15,095 nt of DNA, taken from Candidatus Competibacteraceae bacterium. GTDB taxonomy: Bacteria > Pseudomonadota > Gammaproteobacteria > Competibacterales > Competibacteraceae. The position numbers were made by a program, and so were the translations under genes. The notes under the pieces were generated by a model. The model was not told where the DNA came from. It saw only the letters and a program-made list of their open reading frames with translations, and did not search any database. Positions 1-5,305 of this stretch are shown here, piece by piece (the first letter of the stretch is position 1; every line of letters begins with the position of its first letter). The DNA lies in NCBI GenBank assembly GCA_020445045.1, contig JAGRHI010000264.1, positions 4,012 to 19,106 on the forward strand. Reading direction: 5' to 3'.

Positions 1-603
1 GTCGGCGCACTCGCGGGTGCAACCGGGTTCCACCAGCACCTCCACGACATCCCCGGCTTGCGGCACGACCGGTTCGGCTGGCGTGGCCGGCGGCGCGGTC
101 GGACGATCGGGCCGCTCAACCGGCGTCGCGTGCCGCCCCGCGCGGGCGGCCTGGTAGCCGGGCGAGTTCGCCACTTGCGGCATCGTCGAGAAATCGACCG
201 GCGGTTCCAGGCCAAAACGCCGCAACTGCACATCCGCCACGAGCTGGGCAAAGCCGGTTTGCTCCCGCACCCGTTCGCGCTCGGCCTCCAGGTACAGCCC
301 GGCATAGCGCGCCCGCTGGACCGGGTCGGTCTCAATAATTCCCAGGGTCATCACCGGGTCGAGGTGGGCATAGAAATAACGCCCTTCAACCCGCATGTAC
401 TGGCGGTAGTGCGCGACTTCTTCTCGGGAAAGCTGCCAGTGTTCGGCCAGTTCTTGATCGCTGGCTTCGCCGAACTGGGTGTGCTCGATGAGGGTGGTGG
501 TGGCGACGGCGGTGGGCGTGGTTTGCGCGCTCAGCGGCGGCGGACCCCCCATCATGCCGGCGCAGCAGAGCGCCCACCCGAGCTTCGCGCGAACCGGACG
601 CAT
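1..603 (-). CDS. TIGR03759-type integrating conjugative element protein (partial, C-terminus outside window)
   Basis: The frame is open from ATG 603 to the left edge (201 codons, no stop). It begins with a signal peptide (basic MRPVRAKLG, a hydrophobic stretch, cleavage near LSA-Q about residue 27), so the product should be periplasmic. Residues about 45-140 carry the pattern I associate with the PFL_4693/TIGR03759 family of PFGI-1-class ICEs: a WxLSxEE-like helix, then YRQYM, then RYFYAHLDPVMTLGI, then a helix rich in RYAxLYLEAERERV. A proline/alanine-rich linker and a Cys-containing stretch (GCTREC) follow. The family belongs to the conjugation apparatus; its exact role is not established. 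The ATG overlaps the stop of the upstream lipoprotein gene (TGATG), which implies translational coupling. The overlapping plus-strand frame is a shadow. Family assignment is from memory of conserved patterns, with moderate certainty; coding status is secure. Confidence 0.8.
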   Translation of the reverse strand, partial: MRPVRAKLGWALCCAGMMGGPPPLSAQTTPTAVATTTLIEHTQFGEASDQELAEHWQLSREEVAHYRQYMRVEGRYFYAHLDPVMTLGIIETDPVQRARYAGLYLEAERERVREQTGFAQLVADVQLRRFGLEPPVDFSTMPQVANSPGYQAARAGRHATPVERPDRPTAPPATPAEPVVPQAGDVVEVLVEPGCTRECAD

Positions 604-851
604 CAGCACGCCTCCCCGGTACAGGTGATGGCGGGTGACCGACCCGGCGTCGCGACGGTCCGTTGAGCGCCCGGAGCGACGGGCATGGCCAAGTCCGGCG
701 TTGGGGGCGCGGGTACGGACCAGTACGTGCGCCCGACCCACGGCGCCGTCAGATCCCGCTGGACGTAACGAGGCAGCGTCGGGGGCACGGTCTGGCAGCC
801 GAGCAGGCTCACCACCGGCATGCACAGCAGGGCGATCCGGTACCGACTCAT
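603..851 (-). CDS. Small ICE-associated lipoprotein
   Basis: This 82-aa protein starts at ATG 851, which overlaps the stop of the PilL-like gene (ATGA). A longer version of the same frame exists upstream but would lie inside the PilL gene. The N-terminus MSRYRIALLCMPVVSLLGC ends in a clear lipobox (L-L-G-C), so the mature protein would be acylated at Cys19 and anchored in a membrane. The rest is short, proline-rich (TVPPTLPRYV, SVPAPPTPD) and has two further Cys near the C-terminus (TCTGEAC). The place between a PilL-type protein and a TIGR03759 protein is where PFGI-1-class elements often encode a small lipoprotein. The function is unknown; it could assist assembly of the conjugative pilus or secretion channel (inference). 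Confidence 0.75.
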   Translation of the reverse strand: MSRYRIALLCMPVVSLLGCQTVPPTLPRYVQRDLTAPWVGRTYWSVPAPPTPDLAMPVAPGAQRTVATPGRSPAITCTGEAC

Positions 852-1342
852 CGCTGACCCCCCCGGCTCCAATCCGATACGAACGCTTCTGGCCCCGTCG
901 GTCTGAGCGAGATCGTCGCCCCCGCCCGATAGGCTGGTTGTACCTCGAAGCTGATCAGGCGATTGACGGGGTCCTCGACCAGTCGCCAAGCCGGTCCCGC
1001 CAGGCGTTCCAGGACTTCGCCTAATGCGCGCGGCCCGAGATCCCGCTGGTTTTCAGGATACGGCTGTTCGTACAGCCGCCCGATTTCGGGGTCGGCGGCC
1101 GCTTCATGGGCTAGCCGATAGCCGGTTCCTGGCAGGATCTCCAGTAATCCCTCCAGTACCGTGCGTCCCTGCACGCGCAGGTAGACGACCTGCTGGAGAT
1201 CTGGGTCAATGGTTGGTTCGCTGACGATGGCGTAGCCTCGATACAACACATCAGGGGTATCGGTAGCGGCGGCGGTGTGGCCGATGACCAGCGCCAGTGC
1301 GACGGCGCATCCCAAACCCAACATGTTCGATGTCATGAGCAT
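848..1342 (-). CDS. pilL2: PilL-type pilus protein of a PFGI-1-class ICE (TIGR03748-like)
   Basis: This 164-aa exported protein has an N-terminal signal peptide (hydrophobic GLGCAVALALVIG, cleavage near HTAAA-T). The mature part starts VLYRGYAIVSEPTIDPDLQ, then VQGRTVLEGLLEILPGTGYRL, then LPYP-like and LGEVLERLAGPAWRLVEDP: the pattern of the short PilL N-terminal domain (TIGR03748, conjugative transfer region) that starts the type IV pilus genes of PFGI-1-class ICEs. Such pili help mating-pair formation in liquid. Full-length PilL proteins may be longer, so this is a short variant. ATG 1342 and ATG 1336 are both usable starts; the purine-rich AAGTGGGA lies just upstream. It is first in an operon of at least three overlapping genes, and a TATAAT box sits about 40 nt upstream. 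Gene symbol by family analogy only. Confidence 0.72.
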   Translation of the reverse strand: MLMTSNMLGLGCAVALALVIGHTAAATDTPDVLYRGYAIVSEPTIDPDLQQVVYLRVQGRTVLEGLLEILPGTGYRLAHEAAADPEIGRLYEQPYPENQRDLGPRALGEVLERLAGPAWRLVEDPVNRLISFEVQPAYRAGATISLRPTGPEAFVSDWSRGGQR

Positions 1343-1379
1343 GGTCCCACTTGATCCAAGGCGGTTCTATTTAATGATG

Positions 1380-1479
1380 ATTATAAAATAAAATCAATTG
1401 TTCAAATAAATTTATTTAACTACTATTGAATAGTATTAAATAATACTAAAATAATTTTTTTAATCAATGGTTCATTGAT
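1380..1479 (-). promoter_or_regulatory. AT-rich control region upstream of the ICE pilus genes, with nested palindromes
   Basis: A perfect TATAAT (minus strand, plus positions 1380-1385) lies about 40 nt before the PilL start; no convincing -35 is seen at normal spacing. Upstream are several perfect inverted repeats: TACTATT-G-AATAGTA (1421-1435), overlapping TAGTATT-AAAT-AATACTA (1431-1448), and ATCAATG-GTT-CATTGAT (1463-1479). The base composition differs sharply from the GC-rich coding DNA on both sides. Two palindromes sharing an arm suggest competing structures or an operator. The last palindrome sits at the junction with the tnpB remnant and might instead belong to that element's end. 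Confidence 0.5.
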
Positions 1480-2196
1480 GTTCAACCAACAACGCATCCG
1501 TGGGCTCCTCCGCGGCTTACAAACGGTTCGCAAGGACGCTTGCGGGTGTACTTCGTGGCGTTCGCGTGCGAGGAAACCGTCGAAGCGTTGCCCGCCGCCG
1601 GGAAAACCATCGGCATCGATTGGGGAATTGGCGACGTGGCGGTCGGCGGCGAATGAAAGTCCGGCAACCCCCGCCACCTCAAGCGCCAGCAACGGGCGCT
1701 TTCTTGCCAACAGAAGGGAAGCAACCGGGGGGCGCGGCGCGCGGTGGCGCGAATTCACGCCCGAATCGCCGACGTGGGCATGGGCGAATTTCGCCGCCAA
1801 GTCGAGGACGAGGCTGCGGGGTACGATCGGGAATCGCGGATCACCGACTGCTGGGCGCCGACCCGCAAGACCTGCTCGGCGTGCGGGAGTCTCCGCGACA
1901 AAATGCCGTTGCGGGTTCGCGAGTGGACATACCCCGATGGCGGCGCACGGCACGACCGCGACGTGAATGCGGCCAGGAATATTGTGAAATCCAGTACCGC
2001 CGGGGAGGCGGGATTTGAAGCGCGTGGAGCGGGCCAGAACGGGTCAGGTCAGCTATCCGGCACCCGTGACGAAGCGCGAACCGATGCCAATAAATCCGAT
2101 GTGGCCGACCGGATGGACCGGGCGGCGTCATCGGAGGGCGCGGATTCCAAGCGCGCAAGCAAGGGCAATCGGTCCGCCGGTTGCCCTTTTTTTTGA
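1478..2196 (+). pseudogene. tnpB: Decayed TnpB (IS200/IS605- or IS607-type RNA-guided nuclease) remnant
   Basis: Segments of TnpB are readable but broken. LQTVRKDACG (about 1519-1547) lies in one frame; after a shift near 1546 the next frame gives VYFVAFACEE and the RuvC-I block IGIDWGIGDVAV (about 1609-1644) with its Asp. An in-frame TGA (1654-1656) follows, then NPRHLKRQQRAL and the KKKGSN-like region, then RIADVGMGEFRRQVED. The stretch that should carry RuvC-II (IVIEDL-type Glu) between these last two is absent, an apparent deletion of some 75-80 codons. The zinc ribbon keeps TCSACG but its second Cys pair is lost (WTYPDGG), while the RuvC-III block HDRDVNAARN is intact. With a frameshift, a stop, a deletion and a damaged zinc site it cannot be an active nuclease. 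No tnpA is present. The 3' part after about 2015 is where a guide (omega/reRNA) scaffold would lie in an active element. Confidence 0.85.
2161..2194 (+). terminator. Strong hairpin with T-run at the 3' end of the tnpB remnant
   Basis: A 12-bp stem (AAGGGCAATCGG / CCGGTTGCCCTT, one T-G wobble) with loop TCCG spans 2161-2188 and runs into eight T residues (2187-2194). This is a textbook Rho-independent terminator. It may also be the structural right end of the transposon, since IS200/IS605-type ends are hairpins. Either way it separates tnpB transcription from the gene at 2257. Confidence 0.8.
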
Positions 2197-2256
2197 GTGT
2201 CATACTATCATTCGCGCATACTCCAAGATCGATGAATCATCACTCTTCATAATCCA

Positions 2257-2814
2257 ATGACCCGAAAAACCAGAAAAGACGCAAACGTGCGGGTGACCGG
2301 CCCCGGTCCGATCACCGGCGAGCATTATTTGCGGCTGCAACAGAAACTCCAGCTCGACTTGGGCGACTATCAAGCGCTGATGGGGATCACGGTCAAGGAG
2401 CACTACCTGATGACCTTGGATCCCAAGACACCGATCAGCGATCCGGGGTTGTGCCTGCATGTCCGCTTGCTGGACGAGTACCCCGAATTGCTGGCCCCCG
2501 GCCCGGACGTGATCGAGTTGATTCATACCGTCAAACGGCTCAAGCGCGACTATCCCGACATGACCTTACCGATGCCGGCGTCCGGCAATCTGGTCGGGTT
2601 GATGCTGGGACGCAACGCGCGAACCGCCGCGACCTGGAGTTCGGGCCGGGCGGTCCCCGCGCGCAAAACCCTGTCGCTGGTCCATCACCTGCTGACGCTG
2701 CTCGATACGCGCGACGATCCCGACCGGGTCCTACAACAGTACTGCGAACTCATCGATCGGGAGGCCAAGGCTCGGGGTGTCGAGGACATCTTCAAGACCC
2801 GTTGCTGGCCTTGA
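2257..2814 (+). CDS. Hypothetical protein with two HTH-like segments
   Basis: I do not recognise this 185-aa protein as a named family. After a basic N-terminus (MTRKTRKDAN), residues about 18-75 (ITGEHYLRLQQKL, ALMGITVKEHY, ISDPGLCLHVRLLDEYPEL) follow the plan of the Xre/MqsA-type helix-turn-helix, where xTGEELRxLR, LGVSxxT and ALRLLRLLxxHPEL are usual. Residues about 97-150 (MPASGNLVGLMLGRNARTAATW, PARKTLSLVHHLLTLLD) look like a second, more divergent copy. A DNA-binding regulator, perhaps of mobile-element genes, is the best inference. ATG 2257 is the first possible start after an in-frame TGA, but there is no good Shine-Dalgarno. It stands alone between the tnpB terminator and the TPR fragment. 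Codon use matches the host, so it seems functional. Confidence 0.6.
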   Translation: MTRKTRKDANVRVTGPGPITGEHYLRLQQKLQLDLGDYQALMGITVKEHYLMTLDPKTPISDPGLCLHVRLLDEYPELLAPGPDVIELIHTVKRLKRDYPDMTLPMPASGNLVGLMLGRNARTAATWSSGRAVPARKTLSLVHHLLTLLDTRDDPDRVLQQYCELIDREAKARGVEDIFKTRCWP

Positions 2815-2930
2815 GCACGACGGCGAACCTACCCGTACACGCGCTCACCACTCGCCAAGCGTGATCGAAACGCCCGAACCGTACCTTTCAGACGTCCTCA
2901 CTCGGACGATGACCGGACGCCGACATCCGT

Positions 2931-3080
2931 TTACACCTCCGGTGCTTTTCGACCGCAATGCGCGTCATACAGGCGCTGTAACCCCTCGTGGTGTTGCCGA
3001 AGTCCCGTATTGTTCGGGGCCAATTCCAGTGACCGCTTCCAGCATTGCAACGCTTCCCGCCAAGCTTGACAGGCTGCGTC
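2931..3080 (-). pseudogene. C-terminal fragment of a TPR-like protein
   Basis: On the minus strand the last 49 codons of a gene are readable, ending at TAA 2931. The peptide contains AWREALQCWKRSLELAPNN followed by GLRQHHEGLQRLYDAHCG, a typical tetratricopeptide helix pair (W..AL..W..SLELxPxN). There is no start codon and the frame stops making sense exactly where the 106-bp inverted-repeat element begins (3081), so the gene was truncated there. The interval 2815-2930 shows no gene on either strand. Confidence 0.55.
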
Positions 3081-3186
3081 TAGTGGGCTGCCTCACAGGT
3101 TTTGACAGGTGATTTCAGGTTCAATTTGATGTTTATCAAACACATAACATGGTGTTACCTGTCAGAATTTATGCGATAGCCCACTA
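3081..3186. mobile_element. 106-bp MITE-like inverted-repeat element
   Basis: The ends read TAGTGGGCT (3081-3089) and AGCCCACTA (3178-3186), a perfect 9-bp inverted repeat. The similarity continues inward with gaps to a second matching block, TGACAGGT (3103-3110) against ACCTGTCA, giving imperfect terminal repeats of about 30 bp with roughly 23 matches. Interior DNA is AT-rich and non-coding. The outer bases allow a TA duplication or a YTAR-type target (CTAG left, CTAA right). It abuts the truncated TPR fragment on one side and the IS21-like fragment on the other. The parent transposon is not identified; TGACAGGT and TTCTGACA also occur just downstream of the IS701 transposase (4212-4228), a possible but weak link. 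Confidence 0.6.
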
Positions 3187-3439
3187 ATGGTTTTCGTCTT
3201 GGGCGTGCAAGTCGCCCAGACGGTGCGGTGCGAAATCCTGATTGTTGAGGACCTTCACGTCATCCGTGTCCTTCCGGCAACCCTGCTTGCTCAGCTCGTT
3301 CATGATCATTCTCACCTGTCGGTCGGTCGTTATCACGGCTGCGCGCTCTGGGTTGCCAAAGCGCACAGCGTGCCATCAACTTACAGGTGGCCTGCCCTGT
3401 TAAGGTCTAATTGCCATCCATGTTTATGTGTAATTGTCA
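3187..3439 (-). mobile_element. IS21-like left-end fragment with start of a degenerate istA
   Basis: Read on the minus strand, the segment begins TGACAATTACACAT (from 3439) and carries the related TGGCAATTAGACC about 24 nt on: two direct short repeats like those at IS21-family ends. From GTG 3336 the frame reads VITTDRQVRMIMNELSKQG, resembling the conserved IstA start (TDRQVRxxMxEL). The usual KTARKYR helix after it is not readable in frame, and the reading frame stops at the 106-bp element. The outer end at 3439 abuts the interior of the IS701 transposase remnant, so this copy probably inserted into that gene and later lost its other end. Assignment is tentative and from memory of the family. 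Confidence 0.4.
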
Positions 3440-4211
3440 CCAAGCAGGGTGGGTTTTGATGGCTTTTATGGCAGCGATCCGGCGTTCCCGCGCGCCCTCG
3501 ACGCGCGGGGGGAGGTCTTTGTTGGGGATGTGCACAAGATCAGCGCATCCATTTGGACGACCCGCACCCGAGCATGCCATCCGCCAAAACCGCCCACGGT
3601 CGGCTACCGAACCGTCTTCAGGCTCACGCCTCGGCGGTACGGGTTGACCAGTGGGCGCAACGGCAACCGGCGGAGGCATGGCGGACCGTCACGATGCGCG
3701 ATGACACGAAAGGCGCGTTGTGGGTGGAGTTTCCGCACCGGCGGGTGTGGCTGTGGAAAGCGAAGAGCCCCAGGCCCGCCCATGGCATTTGATCGTGCGC
3801 CGAAAGATCGACGCGCCGACCGAGATCAAGTACAGCCTCGGCAACGCCCCGGCGGATACGCCGGCGCCCCGCCTGGCCTTCATGCAGGGGCAACGCTATT
3901 GGATCGAACAGGCCTTGCAACAGGGCAAACAGGACGTTGGCTGGGGCGACTATCCAGTTCGCGGTTGGCGGGGCTGGCACCATCACCTGGCCCTGGTCAT
4001 GATGGCCATGCTGTTCCTGCTGGAAGAACGTCTGCTTCATCAGCAGACCCGGCCGTTGCTGAGTGGTACCGATATCCGCGCGTTGTTGAACCCTTTCCTT
4101 CCCCAACGGGAGACCACCTTGGAAGAGGTCCTCCGCCAGATGGGGGTCCGCCACCGAAAACGGCAATCGGCTATCCATTCAGCCCATCGTAACCAACAAG
4201 TTAGTGAATAG
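3440..4211 (+). pseudogene. IS701-family transposase, N-terminally truncated and frameshifted
   Basis: The remnant starts in mid-protein at SRVGFDGFYGSDPAFPRALD, whose Asp corresponds to a catalytic acidic residue of the DDE core. The frame shifts near 3540 (VGDVHK, then QRIHLDDPHPSMPSAKTAH) and again near 3756 (RRVWLW, then ESEEPQARPWHLIVRR). The last frame then runs to TAG 4211 through KIDAPTEIKYSLGNAPADTP, FMQGQRYWIEQALQQGKQD (the catalytic Glu region) and YPVRGWRGWHHHLALVMM. This C-terminal block is highly characteristic of IS701-family transposases common in purple sulfur and Competibacter-like gammaproteobacteria. About half of a normal protein of some 400 residues is missing, and with two frameshifts it cannot be active. 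Confidence 0.82.
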
Positions 4212-4256
4212 TGACAGGTGTTCTGACAAAGTAGAATTAACTGATCCTCAGAACGT

Positions 4257-4295
4257 ATTATCGACATTGAATACAATTATAATTTAATCGATAAT
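4257..4295 (+). promoter_or_regulatory. Sigma70-type promoter overlapped by an inverted repeat
   Basis: TTGAAT (4267-4272), a 17-nt spacer and GATAAT (4290-4295) form a good vegetative promoter about 30 nt before ATG 4326. A perfect 8-bp inverted repeat, ATTATCGA (4257-4264) and TCGATAAT (4288-4295), brackets it, with the right arm covering the -10. That is a plausible operator. It would drive the ORF at 4326 and, through the MITE, the transglycosylase-like gene and those behind it. Confidence 0.5.
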
Positions 4296-4325
4296 GACAT
4301 TATTAATATTTTAATAGATTCTTTG

Positions 4326-4473
4326 ATGCACTATCACTGTTTTGCCGCGTGGGCGCTCGTTAGCGCGCTGGTCCTGGGCGCCGCCCGCCGCCGGCCATGG
4401 CGTGGCGCTGACTGCAATCCGCCTTGCGGGGCGGTCTGTGTCCTCCCCGCCGCCCCTGACGGTTGTTCTTGCG
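4326..4473 (+). pseudogene. Possible original N-terminal part of the transglycosylase-like gene, cut off by a MITE
   Basis: From ATG 4326 the frame encodes a signal-like start (MHYHCFAAWALVSALVLGAA) and a Cys-rich stretch (ADCNPPCGAVCVLPAAPDGC) up to the MITE at 4474. If the MITE and one CTAG copy are removed in silico, this frame continues without a stop directly into ATG 4613 of the next gene. The pre-insertion gene may thus have been about 54 codons longer. It could equally be a separate small secreted peptide or chance open DNA; no Shine-Dalgarno is visible. Confidence 0.35.
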
Positions 4474-4602
4474 CTAGAGCGCTGACCGGCTTGATCTTCA
4501 TCACGTTGAAATTTATATTTTTTTTGAGAATGTTAGTTCGAGCGTTGATCGGCAAGGCACTGAATTTACGATTAAATATTTTCAAATCGGTCAGCGCTCT
4601 AG
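4474..4602. mobile_element. 129-bp MITE with CTAG target duplication
   Basis: The element is bounded by a perfect 15-bp inverted repeat: CTAGAGCGCTGACCG (4474-4488) and CGGTCAGCGCTCTAG (4588-4602). The outermost CTAG on each side is best read as a 4-bp target duplication (the YTAR type used by IS5- and IS701-like elements), leaving 11-bp terminal repeats AGCGCTGACCG-type. The interior is AT-rich and non-coding, but GAGCGTTGATCGGC (about 4535-4548) is an imperfect direct copy of the left repeat. No transposase is encoded. The right end touches the Shine-Dalgarno of the following gene. Confidence 0.78.
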
Positions 4603-4612
4603 GAGGTCCGTT

Positions 4613-5305
4613 ATGCGACACGCGCTTTGCCATGGCAGACTGGCGTTGCTGCTGGCGGCATCCGTTGACGGTCAGGCCGAAACCTCGTGGCTGGCCGCCG
4701 CGATCCAGGCGCAGGAGGCGCGCTGGGCCGCCCAGCAGGACTCCCGCGCCACGAGGACCGCCCGACAGCCACGGACGGGTAATCCCGTCTCCTCTCACCC
4801 ACGAAAACCGGTCTTGGCCACCTCCCCGCGGCCAGCTTCATCCACCAAACGGCCACCCCATGCCGCACCGACTCCCACCGGCGCCGAAACCGCCCTCGCC
4901 ACGCTGATTCTCGACAATGCCCGACAACATCAAGTCGATCCGCTCCTGATCAAGGCGGTGATCCTGGCCAAATCCGCCGGGCGTCGTCGGGCCACCAGCC
5001 CCAAGGGCGCGATGGGGTTGATGCAATTGATGCCCAATACCGCCAAGCGTTTCGGGGTCGCCAATCCTTATGATCCTGTCCAAAATATCACGGGCGGCAC
5101 GCGCTATTTGCGCTGGCTGTTGGATCGCTACGGTGGCAACGTGGCGCTGGCGCTGGCCGGCTATAACGCCGGCGAGGGCGCGGTGGATCGCCATGGCGGA
5201 ATCCCGCCCTATCGGGAAACGCACGATTACGTCAGAAAGGTGCGATCAACCCATCAATGGTTGAGCCAACGGGTTGCTAGAAAAATTGCACGGGAGGCAT
5301 GGTAA
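4613..5305 (+). CDS. Lytic-transglycosylase-like (SLT domain) protein lacking the catalytic glutamate
   Basis: This 230-aa protein has a signal-like N-terminus (MRHALCHGRLALLLAASVDGQA), a Pro/Thr-rich linker (about 45-90) and an SLT/goose-lysozyme-like domain (about 93-212). The domain shows SPKGAMGLMQLMPNTAKRFG, NPYDPVQNITGGTRYLRWLL, and ALAGYNAGEGAVDRHGGIPPY-type motifs. Such enzymes cleave peptidoglycan glycosidic bonds in the periplasm using one Glu, normally in an ES motif about ten residues before SPKGA. Here that position is Lys120 (AAA codon 4970-4972) in ILAKSAGRRRATSPKGA, and the usual F-N-P after it is also changed. It may therefore bind peptidoglycan without cleaving it. AGGAGG at 4601-4606 gives good spacing to ATG 4613. 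The stop overlaps the next start (TAATG), so it is coupled to the receiver protein. Family secure; activity doubtful. Confidence 0.85.
   Translation: MRHALCHGRLALLLAASVDGQAETSWLAAAIQAQEARWAAQQDSRATRTARQPRTGNPVSSHPRKPVLATSPRPASSTKRPPHAAPTPTGAETALATLILDNARQHQVDPLLIKAVILAKSAGRRRATSPKGAMGLMQLMPNTAKRFGVANPYDPVQNITGGTRYLRWLLDRYGGNVALALAGYNAGEGAVDRHGGIPPYRETHDYVRKVRSTHQWLSQRVARKIAREAW

Noticed and set aside
58..666. 202-codon plus-strand frame at the left edge
   Set aside because: It is antisense to the TIGR03759-type gene, whose protein has a signal peptide and family motifs; the plus frame gives only Arg/Gly/Pro-rich low-sense sequence.
1478..2196. TnpB as an active RNA-guided nuclease
   Set aside because: A frameshift, an in-frame stop, loss of the RuvC-II region and loss of two zinc-binding Cys rule it out.
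3187..3459. 90-codon plus-strand frame
   Set aside because: No ribosome binding site or family pattern; the minus strand better fits an IS21-like istA start.
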